Assembly (NCBI GenBank): GCA_964456625.1
Contig: CAYWBO010000006.1
Span: 1 to 64,000, forward strand
Source of the DNA: Sulfidibacterium sp964456625
GTDB taxonomy: Bacteria; Bacteroidota; Bacteroidia; Bacteroidales; F082
Direction of reading: 5' to 3'
DNA: 64,000 bases
Shown here: positions 1-9,300 of the stretch, piece after piece
How positions within the stretch are numbered: the first letter of the stretch is position 1
How the letters are laid out: the number at the start of each line of letters is the position of its first letter
Made by a program: the position numbers and the translations under genes
The notes under the pieces: model-generated
What the model was told of the DNA's origin: nothing
Seen by the model: only the letters and a program-made list of their open reading frames with translations
Database searches by the model: none

Positions 1-615
1 ATTCAACTGGGGCCATCCATTCTTGTTTTTCCTGAATTATGCCATAGCTGTTATGCCTGCTCTGAATTGTGCCCCACGGATGCCCTGCCTATGATTTCAA
101 AAAAAACCGGAACACTCAGAGATTATCAGGTGGGCAACCTTCATTTTGTAGAAAGCCGCCTTGATATTGGCGAGGAACAAGCGGTTCCAACCATATCAAA
201 AACCAGGAAATACGTTGCCGGTAAATACAACAATGTCAGCATCGCGATCTTCGACGCGCCTCCCGGCACATCCTGCCCGGTGATGGAAGCAGTCAAAAAC
301 GTAGATTTTGTGATATTGGTTACTGAGCCTACGCCTTTTGGACTGCATGATTTAAGGCTGTCTGTGGAAACCCTGCGGACTCTGAAAAAACCATTCGGGG
401 TCGTGATAAACCGTTCTGGGATAGGTAATGATGATGTTCTTTATTACTGCCAAAAAGAAGACATCCCCGTTCTGGCAAAAATTCCCAACAGTCGCAAAAT
501 AGCTGAATTATATTCATCCGGAAATCTGATTTATAAGGAGATGCCGGAAATTAAAACTTCTTTACAAACTATTTTTGATTTTATTATCCAATTTGCAGAA
601 GGAGGCATTGCATGA
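1..615 (+). CDS. MinD/Mrp-type ATPase with ferredoxin insert (5' partial)
   Basis: The reading frame is open from base 1, so the gene starts upstream and its P-loop is not visible. The visible part opens with the cysteine motif CHSCYACSELCP, half of a ferredoxin-type 4Fe-4S insert, followed by the MinD/ParA core (IFDAPPGTSCPV, the switch region, and VILVTEPTPFGLHDL). The family consists of deviant Walker ATPases carrying a 2x[4Fe-4S] insert, related to Mrp/NBP35 and often annotated as cobyrinic acid a,c-diamide synthase-like. A role in Fe-S or metal-cofactor handling is inferred. The stop overlaps the next gene by ATGA, so the two are translationally coupled, and the neighbour is a paralogue. 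Confidence 0.85.
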   Translation: MQLGPSILVFPELCHSCYACSELCPTDALPMISKKTGTLRDYQVGNLHFVESRLDIGEEQAVPTISKTRKYVAGKYNNVSIAIFDAPPGTSCPVMEAVKNVDFVILVTEPTPFGLHDLRLSVETLRTLKKPFGVVINRSGIGNDDVLYYCQKEDIPVLAKIPNSRKIAELYSSGNLIYKEMPEIKTSLQTIFDFIIQFAEGGIA

Positions 616-1490
616 AAGAAATTGTGGTAATTTCAGGCAAGGGCGGAACAGGAAAAACATCTATTACCGCTTCTTTTGCAGTATTTGGCGGTTCTGATGT
701 TATTGTGGCAGATTGTGATGTAGATGCTGCCGATATGCATTTGCTGATGCAGCCTGATTTTGATTTCTCAGAAGATTTTTACAGCGGACAGTTGGCTTAT
801 ATCGACCCGGATAATTGTATTCATTGCGACAAGTGTGCTCAGGTTTGCCGGTTTGAGGCTATAACAGTAAAAAACGGGCGATATGTAGTTGATCCGTTGA
901 GTTGCGAAGGTTGCGGATATTGTGCCAGGGTTTGCCCAACCGAAACTATTATTAACAAGGAGCGCCTGGCAGGACAATGGTATTTTTCGAATATTAAAAC
1001 AGAAAGCATCATGGTTCATGCCAGGCTTGATATTGGAGCTGACAATTCGGGGAAGCTTGTGGCAAAAGTTAAAAATGAAGCCAGGGAAATAGCCGAAGAA
1101 GAACGGAAAAGTTTTGTCCTTGTTGATGGTTCTCCTGGTGTGGGCTGTCCTGTAGCATCTTCCCTGACGGGAGCAAATTTTGTTGTATTGGTAACTGAGC
1201 CGTCCGTTTCAGGGCTACATGATTTGAAGCGAGTTTATGAACTCGTAAAAAAATTCAGGATCAAAGCCGGTTGCATCATTAATAAAGCTGATATAAATCC
1301 CGGAAAAAGTGCTGAAATTTTGCAATTCTTACAAGATGAGGATATTGAATTATTGGCAGAATTGCCTTATAATGAAGATTTTACGAAGGCTATGACTCAA
1401 GGGTTAACCATTGCAGAATACGATAATAGGGACTTAAAAAACATCCTGTTACATGGTTGGAGAAAAATTAAAGAGTTACTAAACAATTAA
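612..1490 (+). CDS. MinD/Mrp-type ATPase with two-cluster ferredoxin insert
   Basis: Complete 292-aa paralogue of the preceding gene. The deviant Walker A GKGGTGKTS lies at residues 9-17. A ferredoxin insert follows at about residues 60-110, with motifs CIHCDKCAQVC and CEGCGYCARVCP, each able to bind a 4Fe-4S cluster. After it come the switch region (VDGSPGVGCPV) and VTEPSVSGLHDL. The ATG overlaps the upstream stop (ATGA at 612-615). Such tandem ATPases commonly sit beside NifX-like genes, as here, and probably form a heterodimer. ATP-driven delivery of Fe-S or another metal cofactor is inferred; the substrate is unknown. Confidence 0.88.
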   Translation: MKEIVVISGKGGTGKTSITASFAVFGGSDVIVADCDVDAADMHLLMQPDFDFSEDFYSGQLAYIDPDNCIHCDKCAQVCRFEAITVKNGRYVVDPLSCEGCGYCARVCPTETIINKERLAGQWYFSNIKTESIMVHARLDIGADNSGKLVAKVKNEAREIAEEERKSFVLVDGSPGVGCPVASSLTGANFVVLVTEPSVSGLHDLKRVYELVKKFRIKAGCIINKADINPGKSAEILQFLQDEDIELLAELPYNEDFTKAMTQGLTIAEYDNRDLKNILLHGWRKIKELLNN

Positions 1491-1500
1491 AACATTTATC

Positions 1501-1839
1501 ATGAAAATAGCATTTACAGCAAAAGGTCCGGGATGGGACTCAATGATGGATCCACGGTTTGGAAGAGCACCATTTATTGTAATTTACGATGAAAGAAATC
1601 AAACGCTTATATATTTTGATAATAGTCAATCCGTAAATGATGCACATGGAGCAGGAACAGCAATGGTTCAGAAAATATTTGACCTTAAACCGGATATTAT
1701 TATTACTGGGAACGGTCCGGGAACTAATTCAGCTCATGCGCTGGAACAGTTATCGGTAAAAATTTTTGTGGACGTATATGAAATGACTGTTAAACAAGCT
1801 TATGAACTTTTTAAAAGCGGGAAACTTAAAGAACTATAA
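1501..1839 (+). CDS. NifX/NafY-like dinitrogenase iron-molybdenum cofactor family protein
   Basis: 112-aa single-domain protein of the NifB-C-terminal/NifX/VnfX fold. It has the typical N-terminus MKIAFTAKGPG, the conserved DPRFGRAPFIVIYD and the glycine-rich TGNGPGTNSAHAL. No cysteine is present, so cofactor binding would use other residues. Members bind Fe-S or Fe-Mo cofactor precursors. No nif genes are in the window, so nitrogen fixation should not be inferred. It starts 10 bases after the ATPase pair and probably shares its operon, which fits a metal-cofactor chaperone role. Confidence 0.85.
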   Translation: MKIAFTAKGPGWDSMMDPRFGRAPFIVIYDERNQTLIYFDNSQSVNDAHGAGTAMVQKIFDLKPDIIITGNGPGTNSAHALEQLSVKIFVDVYEMTVKQAYELFKSGKLKEL

Positions 1840-1908
1840 TTTCAAAATATTTGAATAGGAATAAATATAATGAATCAATTATGGTTTTAACAATTTTGTT
1901 TTAATTTG

Positions 1909-2202
1909 ATGACGATGACTCAACAAGATGTTTTTAAGGAAGTTTCAAAAGTCGAACACCCAGCTATCAATTACTCACTGGTAAAGTTAGGGATAATAGC
2001 TGATGTTAAATTGACAAACAACAGGGCTGTAGTGGTTTTTGCGTTTCCCTTTCCAAATATCCCTATTGCCAATGAATTGATAAATTCGGTTTCGAATCCT
2101 TTACAAAATATAGGATTAAAATTTGAATATTCTGTCAGAATAATGACAGATGAGGAGAGAAACCGATTTTTAGAATTGGAAAATGAAGCGTGGAAAGGTT
2201 GA
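1909..2202 (+). CDS. MIP18/DUF59-like iron-sulfur assembly protein
   Basis: About 97 aa. The pattern (N-terminal helix, HPAINYSLVKLGIIADVKL, then a beta strand leading to FAFPFPNIPI) matches the MIP18/SufT (DUF59) fold. The position that is TPGCP in typical members reads FPFPNIPI here, so the usual cysteine is missing. A TTG three bases upstream (1906) is in frame, but ATG 1909 or 1915 is the more likely start. The neighbours (Fe-S ATPases, NifX-like) support a role in Fe-S or metal-cofactor maturation. The family call is moderate because the sequence is divergent. Confidence 0.65.
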   Translation: MTMTQQDVFKEVSKVEHPAINYSLVKLGIIADVKLTNNRAVVVFAFPFPNIPIANELINSVSNPLQNIGLKFEYSVRIMTDEERNRFLELENEAWKG

Positions 2203-2223
2203 AAATAACAATAAGTTAAATTA

Positions 2224-2730
2224 ATGCGGAGAATACTTGTCTGGATAGTAATGATTTTTGGGGGTGCTGCTATTAGCCTGTACCTCGATCCTATTTTATT
2301 TGTAAATGTAAAGACAGGCTTTATCTTTCATATTATCAGTATTTTCATTGGTTTGTTAATATTGGTTTTAGTTCTGAAAATAAGTAAAAATACAGGTAGA
2401 ACTCTGGCAAAATATGGACGCAAGGGAAATTTGAAAAGGATGGAAACAAATGTTTTGGTTCATCAGGGCGCTTATAAATATATGAGACATCCGATGCATT
2501 TGGGTTTACTTCTTTTCCCTCTGAGTTTTGCCTTTTTAATAGGTTCGCCATCGTTTATTCTTATTCTGGCTCCAATCGAAATTATTTTTATGCTGGTAAT
2601 GATAAAATTTGTGGAAGAACCTGAAACCATCAAAAAGTTTGGTAAAGAATATCTAGAGTATAAAAATCAATTGCCATGGTTTTGTTTTAAAATTGACTGT
2701 TTGAAAGAACTGTTTAAAGCAGAAAAATAA
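2224..2730 (+). CDS. Isoprenylcysteine carboxyl methyltransferase-like membrane protein
   Basis: 168-aa integral membrane protein with about four hydrophobic segments. The C-terminal signature YKYMRHPMHLGLLLFPLSFA, then EEPETIKKFGKEYLEYKNQLPWF, is typical of ICMT/PEMT-like and NnrU-like membrane methyltransferases, which use SAM at the membrane interface. The bacterial substrate is unknown. It starts 21 bases after the MIP18-like gene and is probably the last gene of this operon. No catalytic assignment is possible beyond the RHP and EE-containing motifs. Confidence 0.75.
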   Translation: MRRILVWIVMIFGGAAISLYLDPILFVNVKTGFIFHIISIFIGLLILVLVLKISKNTGRTLAKYGRKGNLKRMETNVLVHQGAYKYMRHPMHLGLLLFPLSFAFLIGSPSFILILAPIEIIFMLVMIKFVEEPETIKKFGKEYLEYKNQLPWFCFKIDCLKELFKAEK

Positions 2731-2977
2731 CAAACTTCAGAATTTATATGATGAAAAAATTAATAATAAGTTTCTTATATATTTTTTTGAAACTGGTTGT
2801 TTAAAAATGGGTAAAACACAGAATGCATTTTTGGGGCCTGGCATCTGGCAATTTCTTTATAAAAATAAGAGATCGGTATCGGCGTCTGATTTTTATTAGA
2901 TGAACGGGGAATATATGATTCTTGTCTATAATCTTTCACCTAAATTTTGCAAGGTATTTTTATGAAGTAATACAACC

Positions 2978-3043
2978 GGCTTGAGAGCCCGTTTGTTAAT
3001 TTGGCTCGTGAGACCCGGCATTAGGAAAGTGCCGGGTTTTTTT
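2978..3043 (+). ncRNA. Possible small RNA or 3' element with terminator
   Basis: Two short related segments, GGCTTGAGAGCCCG (2978-2991) and GGCTCGTGAGACCCGG (3003-3018), precede a rho-independent hairpin. The first can fold as GGCT-tgag-AGCC. It could be the 3' end of the upstream operon mRNA or a short independent RNA. TAAATTTTG at 2941-2949 resembles a -7 box with one extra base. It is not matched to any RNA family I know, so confidence is low. Confidence 0.25.
3013..3043 (+). terminator. Rho-independent terminator
   Basis: Perfect 8-bp stem ACCCGGCA (3013-3020) with TGCCGGGT (3030-3037), a 9-base loop and a run of seven T. It lies about 280 bases after the upstream operon and well before gdh, so it separates the two units. 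Confidence 0.85.
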
Positions 3044-3190
3044 GTTGATCTCTTCCTTCCCGGGATTCAGGGATTTACAAATAAATTAAAAGTGAATTTA
3101 TTAACAGGATTTCAGATTTGAATTCTGTGTTTTTAATGTAAAAAGAATCAGTATAAATTACTGAAGAATAACAAACTATTCTGTTTCATT

Positions 3191-3223
3191 TTTAGTAAAA
3201 ATTATTGTTTTTAACTATCTTTG
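3191..3223 (+). promoter_or_regulatory. Bacteroidota-type promoter for gdh
   Basis: TATCTTTG (3216-3223) matches the -7 consensus TAnnTTTG. TTTA (3191-3194) lies 21 bases upstream at the -33 position (consensus TTTG). The inferred 5' UTR is about 55 bases. Confidence 0.5.
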
Positions 3224-3282
3224 AAGGGAGCCGGTAAAATTCGGTCTCAAGTTGTTTTTAAATAACCCAAAAAACTAGGACA

Positions 3283-4569
3283 ATGAAATCAGCAAATTAC
3301 AATCCTTTTCACGTTGCGCAGGGTCAGTTTGATCGCGCGGCGGATTTACTTGGTTTAGATGAAGCAACCAGGGAATTATTAAGGAATCCAGTCAGAGAAT
3401 TCCATTTTCTCATCCCTGTGAAAATGGATGATGGAAAAGTGAAAGTCTTTAAAGGATACCGTATCCAGCATAACGATGCCCGGGGGCCGGCTAAAGGCGG
3501 CCTGAGGTTTCACCCTCAGGAAACGGTGGACACTGTTCGGGCGCTTTCCATGTGGATGACGTGGAAGACAGCGGTTGCCGATATTCCGCTGGGCGGGGGA
3601 AAAGGCGGTGTGGTCTGTGATCCTCATAATCTGAGTTCTGATGAGCAGGAACGACTTTGCCGGGGCTGGATCCGTCAGGTTTATAAAAATATTGGCCCGA
3701 ATATGGATATTCCGGCACCGGATGTCATGACCAACGCCCAGCATATGTTGTGGATGCTGGATGAATACGAAGTTCTAGTCGGTGCCCGGTACCCGGGTGC
3801 GATCACCGGAAAACCGGTGGGCATGGGAGGCTCGCTGGGAAGAACGGAGGCAACGGGTTATGGTGCCATTATCACACTTCGTGAAGCACTTAAAGAACTA
3901 AATATGATGCCGGATGAGACAACAGCCAGTGTTCAGGGATTTGGAAATGTGGCTCAGTATGCCATTGAACTATATCTGCAACTTGGAGGAAAGGTTATTT
4001 GTGTCTCGGCATGGGACCAGAAAGATCAGACTTCCTATGCGTTTGTGAAAGAAGAAGGAATCAATCTTGAAGAATTGAGAAATATATCCAATTCTTTCGG
4101 CGGTATTGACAAAGAAAAAGCGGCTGAGTTGGGCTACGCTGTGATTCCGGGTGAAAAATGGCTGGAGCAGGAAGTAGATATTCTGATTCCCGCCGCGCTG
4201 GAGAATCAAATTAATGAAGAGAATGTCAATAAGATCAGCAAAAGGGTTAAAATTATTGTGGAAGGAGCCAACGGGCCAACCACACCCGAAGCATCTTCCG
4301 TCCTGGAGAAAAACGGTGTTTTTATTATCCCCGACTTTTTGGCGAATGCAGGCGGTGTGACCTGTAGCTATTTTGAACAGGTTCAAAGCAACATGAATTA
4401 TTTCTGGACAAAGGAAGAGGTGCTGAGTAAACTGGACACCAAGATGACAAACGCCTTTTTGTCGGTAAGCAATTTCGCTGCGGCAAACAAATTATCCATG
4501 CGAAGCGCTGCCTATGCCATTTCCGTGGACAGGGTGGCTCGTGCCTGTCATGACAGAGGCTGGGTGTAA
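3283..4569 (+). CDS. gdhA: NAD(P)-dependent glutamate dehydrogenase (Glu/Leu/Phe/Val family)
   Basis: 428 aa, the usual length of the hexameric RocG/GudB-type enzyme. The glutamate-binding and catalytic region reads GPAKGGLRFHP, followed by GGGKGGVVCDP, then PAPDVMTNAQHMLWMLDEYE. The C-terminal Rossmann domain contains VQGFGNVAQYA. It interconverts glutamate with 2-oxoglutarate and ammonium. The gene lies 27 bases before the first of two PEP/pyruvate-binding proteins and probably forms an operon with them, which may couple amino acid catabolism with PEP/pyruvate or nucleotide sensing (inference). NAD versus NADP preference cannot be read with certainty. Confidence 0.95.
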   Translation: MKSANYNPFHVAQGQFDRAADLLGLDEATRELLRNPVREFHFLIPVKMDDGKVKVFKGYRIQHNDARGPAKGGLRFHPQETVDTVRALSMWMTWKTAVADIPLGGGKGGVVCDPHNLSSDEQERLCRGWIRQVYKNIGPNMDIPAPDVMTNAQHMLWMLDEYEVLVGARYPGAITGKPVGMGGSLGRTEATGYGAIITLREALKELNMMPDETTASVQGFGNVAQYAIELYLQLGGKVICVSAWDQKDQTSYAFVKEEGINLEELRNISNSFGGIDKEKAAELGYAVIPGEKWLEQEVDILIPAALENQINEENVNKISKRVKIIVEGANGPTTPEASSVLEKNGVFIIPDFLANAGGVTCSYFEQVQSNMNYFWTKEEVLSKLDTKMTNAFLSVSNFAAANKLSMRSAAYAISVDRVARACHDRGWV

Positions 4570-4596
4570 ATCTTCATTTTCGATGCGTAAAATCTA

Positions 4597-6384
4597 ATGG
4601 TAGTTTCCGATCGTCGGGAGCCGTCATTCAAATTGCATAACATGGAAAAATATTCAGAATTTCTGTTGCCTTTTAAAAGAAGTTCGTTCTACAATGAAGA
4701 GAACAAACTCACGTACATCGGTGCAGGAGAAATTGGAGGAAAAGCAAGCGGGTTGATGCTGATCAATGAAATTCTGAGAAAAAGTTTTGATAAATCTGAA
4801 TTCAGTGAATTTGATGTCGTTGTTCCCAATTTATGCGTTATCAGGACCGGTGTTTTTGAGGCGTTCATGAAGCGGAATAACTTATATGAGATTGCTCTTT
4901 CCGACCTTCCCGACGACAGAATGGCTCACGCGTTTCAAAAAGCGGAACTTCCCTTTGAAATCCTGGGCGACTTAAGATCTCTGATTTCACAGGTGCGTCT
5001 GCCTTTGGCAATACGTTCATCCAGTTTATTGGAAGATGTCCGTGAGCGACCTTTTGCCGGTATTTACGAAACAAAAATGATCCCGAACAATCAGCCTGAT
5101 GTTGCAGCCCGTTTCGGAAAACTGGTCGAAGCCATTAAGTTTGTGTATGCTTCCACATTTTTTAAGGCAGCCAAAGATTACATGAACGCCATTCCGGAAC
5201 TTTCAACCAAGGATGAAAAAATGGCGGTAATTATTCAGGAAGTGGTGGGTTTACCCCATGAGGAGGTTTTCTATCCGGATATTTCGGGGGTTGCAAGGTC
5301 GCATAATTATTATTCCTTTGGAAACAACAAGCCCGAGGATGGAGTAGTGAATCTTGCACTGGGACTGGGAAAGACTGTTGTAGAAAATGAGCCTACGTGG
5401 TTTTTTGCCCCCACGGCACCCACCGTTTTCCCGCCGTTTAAGGATGTTTCGGACATGTTAAAAAGCACGCAAGTCAGATTCTGGGCCGTAAATATGTCGG
5501 GGAATATCGAGTACAATCCTGTAAAAGAAACCGAATTCCTGGTGAATGAAGACATTTATTTCGCCGAAAAACAAGGCGTCCTCAAATATCTTGTTTCAAC
5601 GTACGATGAAAACTCAGGTTCTGTTATTACCGGTGCCGGGAAGCCGGGCCCCAGAATTCTTACTTTTTCTCCGCTTCTGAGGCTGGGAGAAATTCGTTTG
5701 CCGGAACTGCTGATACATTTGTTGAAAATCAGTGAGGAAATCATGAAGAATCCGGTAGAAATTGAATTTGCCATGACCCTCGGAGAAGACAACCGGGCAC
5801 GGTTTGGATTTCTTCAGGTGAGGCCCATGAATATTTCCAATGAGAAAGTGTCGGTGTCAACGGAAGATTTAATCAGTACTGATAACCTTTGTTCTTCGAA
5901 CATGATACTCGGCAACGGAACCAACAACGAGATCATGGATATTGTTTATTTGAAGCATTCGGAATTTAATCCTTCGGTTGCCTACCAGGTTTCTGCCGAA
6001 ATAGAGTCATTAAATCAACAATACATAAAAGAAAACAAAAATTACCTGCTGATAGGTCACGGCCGGTGGGGAACTTCCGATACCTGGGCAGGAATTCCCG
6101 TTACTTTCGGCCAGGTTTCGCAGGCAGCGGTGATTGTGGAGGCATTGGTGCACGGCATGAATTCTGAGCTGAGCCAGGGTTCGCATTTCTTTCACAACCT
6201 GATGGCTTTTAACGTATTGTATTTTTCAGTACCTTCATCAGGACAATATTCGATGGACTGGGAATGGCTGAAACAATTAAAGCCGTCATATGAAACAGAG
6301 CATATTGCCCTGGTGAAATTGCAGCATCCTTTAACTATTAAAGTGGATGGAGAAAGCGGAAAGGGATTCATAAAAAGAAACTAA
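4597..6384 (+). CDS. PEP/pyruvate-binding (PPDK N-terminal) domain protein
   Basis: 595 aa. The nucleotide-binding ATP-grasp-like domain of PEP synthase/PPDK runs over about residues 45-410: GEIGGKASGL, LAIRSSSLLEDVRERPFAG, LALGLGKTVV, and IEFAMTLGEDNRARFGFLQVRP. The swivelling phosphohistidine domain and the C-terminal PEP/pyruvate barrel of true PPDK are absent, so classical PEP synthesis is unlikely. The C-terminal part carries GHGRWGTSDTW and SQGSHFFHNL, shared with the next gene. An alternative start is ATG 4642. It sits between gdh and its longer paralogue (4-base gap). Function unknown; ATP-dependent phosphotransfer or nucleotide sensing is plausible. Confidence 0.85.
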   Translation: MVVSDRREPSFKLHNMEKYSEFLLPFKRSSFYNEENKLTYIGAGEIGGKASGLMLINEILRKSFDKSEFSEFDVVVPNLCVIRTGVFEAFMKRNNLYEIALSDLPDDRMAHAFQKAELPFEILGDLRSLISQVRLPLAIRSSSLLEDVRERPFAGIYETKMIPNNQPDVAARFGKLVEAIKFVYASTFFKAAKDYMNAIPELSTKDEKMAVIIQEVVGLPHEEVFYPDISGVARSHNYYSFGNNKPEDGVVNLALGLGKTVVENEPTWFFAPTAPTVFPPFKDVSDMLKSTQVRFWAVNMSGNIEYNPVKETEFLVNEDIYFAEKQGVLKYLVSTYDENSGSVITGAGKPGPRILTFSPLLRLGEIRLPELLIHLLKISEEIMKNPVEIEFAMTLGEDNRARFGFLQVRPMNISNEKVSVSTEDLISTDNLCSSNMILGNGTNNEIMDIVYLKHSEFNPSVAYQVSAEIESLNQQYIKENKNYLLIGHGRWGTSDTWAGIPVTFGQVSQAAVIVEALVHGMNSELSQGSHFFHNLMAFNVLYFSVPSSGQYSMDWEWLKQLKPSYETEHIALVKLQHPLTIKVDGESGKGFIKRN

Positions 6385-6388
6385 CGCT

Positions 6389-9300
6389 ATGCAGGAAAAA
6401 TTAATCCAACAGATTTTTGATGAACTGAAAGAACGGGCAAAAGAATTAAGCTGCTTGTATAATGTTCAGGAAATACTTCATGACGAAGAAAAGCTGACGG
6501 GTGAAGTGATACAGAAAGTCGTCGATACGATTCCTCCCGGTTTTCAATATCCCGATATTACTATTTGCCGGATAGTATGTCCCATCGGAACATTTCAATC
6601 TCCACATTTTAAGGAGACCCAATGGGAAATAAAAGTGGATATTCTTTTAAAAAATACAATGATCGGGAACATCAGTGTTTTTTATACAAAGGAAATGCCT
6701 GTTTTCGATGAAGGTCCTTTTTTGAAAGAAGAGCGGAGGCTGCTTAAAAGCATCGCGGAAAGAATCGGCCTGCAGGTTTATCACGAGCAGCTGCAATCCA
6801 CATCGCAGCTGAAAAATGGTTCCGGTTATAAAGCAGAATGGGAAATTGTTTTGGATATGCTTGCTCAGACAAACCCGAAATTGCTGGTCAAACTTTCCCG
6901 GAAAATGGTAAATCATTTATACTGGATCGGGATACCCGAAGCCGAAAAACTGGTGGATGAATTCAATCCGATTATGAGTAACAGCCTTCAGAGTTCCAGC
7001 GAGGAAAATAAACCCTACCAAAAGAATGAAAACAGCGACATGATAAAACTGGCCTATCAGGTTTTTAGTCTTGCCGGGGAGAATATTTCCGAAAAGGAAG
7101 TGCTGGAGTATATCCAAAAGTGGACAAGAGAGGACCGCTCGGGATTTTTATCTGAGATTCTTGAGAACTCCGGCTCCTCGCTGGCAAAAATTTCGCTTTC
7201 GCTGGAAAGATATTATCATATGGATCATGATATGATAGAACTGACTCCTCCAAGGAAGAAGAGTTTTATCATTGCTTTGATCAAAAGAGTGCTTAGCGGG
7301 CAAAAGAACATGGTGGAGATTGCTAAAAATATTCTTACGATTAACGATTTTAGAAAGCTGATCAACAACATCATATCCCCGATGGAAAGCTTCGGGAAAG
7401 TGGGAGGCAAGAGTGCCGGGCTTTTTCTTGCCAGAGCCATTCTCAATAAGGAATCAAAGCTCAATAAACTTATTTCCGATGTAAAAATTCCAAAAACATG
7501 GTATATCGTTTCTGACGGGCTTTTAAACTTTATGAAATACAATGATATCGATGAGGTTATCGAACAGAAATACAAAGAAATTGGCCAGGTAAGACAGGAA
7601 TATCCTTATGTGGTGCAGCTCTTTAAAAATTCTATTCATTCAACAGAAATCATCAAGGGGCTTTTGATGGCATTGGATGACTTTGGCGATGTACCGCTGA
7701 TTGTCAGAAGTTCCAGCTTGCTGGAAGACAGCGAGGGCGCCTCTTTTGCCGGGAAGTACAAAAGTTTGTTTATTGCCAATCAGGGTTCCAAAGAAAAAAG
7801 ACTTAATGAACTTACAGATGCCATTTCGGAAGTGTACGCTTCTACTTTTGGCCCTGATCCGATCGAATACAGAGCCAATAATGGGTTGCTTGACTTCCAC
7901 GAGGAAATGGGAATTATGGTTCAGGAAGTCGTGGGAACCAGGATCGGAGATTATTATGTTCCTGCCTTTGCGGGTGTTGCCTTTAGCCGAAATGAGTTCA
8001 GATGGTCCAGCCGGATAAAACCCGAAGACGGCCTGGTGCGGCTGGTTCCTGGCTTGGGCACGCGCGCTGTGGATCGGTTAAGTGACGATTACCCGGTACT
8101 TATTTCACCGGGACAACCCAACCTGAGGGTCAATGTGTCCATTGATGAGATCATTCGTTATTCTCCTCAGTATATTGATGTGATGAATCTTAAGAAGGAA
8201 ACATTTGAAACGGTTACTGTTGAACATATTTTGCGCAAATGCGGCAAGGATTATCCGATGCTTGATAAAATAGTTTCCGTTGTTAAACAGGATTTTATTC
8301 ATCCGGCCAGTCTTTTGGGGACAGATTTTGCCAACGAAAGCTTTGTCATTAATTTCGACGGGCTGATAAAGAAAACAAATTTCCTTGAGAAAATTAAAGA
8401 AGTGTTGCTGGTATTGGAAAAAACGTACCAGCATCCGGTGGACATTGAGTTTGCTCATAACGGTACCGATTTTTATCTGTTACAATGCAGGTCGCAGAGT
8501 TATCATCAGCTCAGTAAGCCGGCCGTTATTCCGGAAAATATAGCATCCGAAAAAATAATCTTTTCAGCCAACAAATTTGTTCCAAACGGATTGGTTTCCG
8601 GCATTAAATACATTGTGTATGTAAAACCGCAGGCTTATTCTGATCTGACAGATTATCAGGGGCTTGTTTCCGTAGGAAAAGCGATAGGAATGCTTAACGA
8701 GCTTTTGCCGAAACGGCAGTTTATTCTGATGGGGCCGGGAAGATGGGGAAGTCGAGGAGATATCAATCTCGGGGTTAGAATCACTTATTCAGAAATCAAT
8801 AATACTGCCATGCTGATTGAAATTGCAAGGCGACGTAATGAATATGTGCCTGATGTTTCTTTTGGAACGCATTTTTTCCAGGATCTGGTGGAAGCAAACA
8901 TCAAATATCTGCCGCTTTATCCCGATGAGAAAGGAAATATTTTCAATGAGGAGTTCCTGAACGCTTCCAATATTTTTTCAAATCTTATTCCTGAGATGAG
9001 CCATTTAGAAAATGTCATTTCGGTGATTGATATTCAGGAAATATATAACGAACATGAACTTAACGTTTGCATGAATTCGGAAACGGAAAAAGCGCTGGGG
9101 ATTATCGTCAGGCAAGAAGAGCAGACAGAAGTTAAGATCATGCCGGATAAATCAGCCCCCGAAATTGACAAAAATGTCCATTGGCAGTGGCGTTTAAGAA
9201 ATGTGGAAAAAATTGCAGCAAAAACAGATCCTGAACGTTTTGGTGTTGTCGGGTTTTATGTTTTCGGAAGCACCAAAAACGGCACGGCACGCGAAGAAAG

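Larger units (their letters stand above)
2731..3282. other. Intergenic region before gdh
   Basis: 552 bases without a convincing gene. An 18-codon ATG ORF (2748-2804, MMKKLIISFLYIF and so on) looks like a signal-peptide remnant or chance. The region holds a compact structured element ending in a strong terminator (2978-3043) and a promoter-like sequence for the glutamate dehydrogenase gene (3191-3223). Nothing else was recognised. Confidence 0.6.

Noticed and set aside
1501..1839. Evidence for nitrogen fixation
   Set aside because: The NifX-like fold is widespread outside nif clusters and no nifHDK, nifE, nifN or nifB gene is visible.
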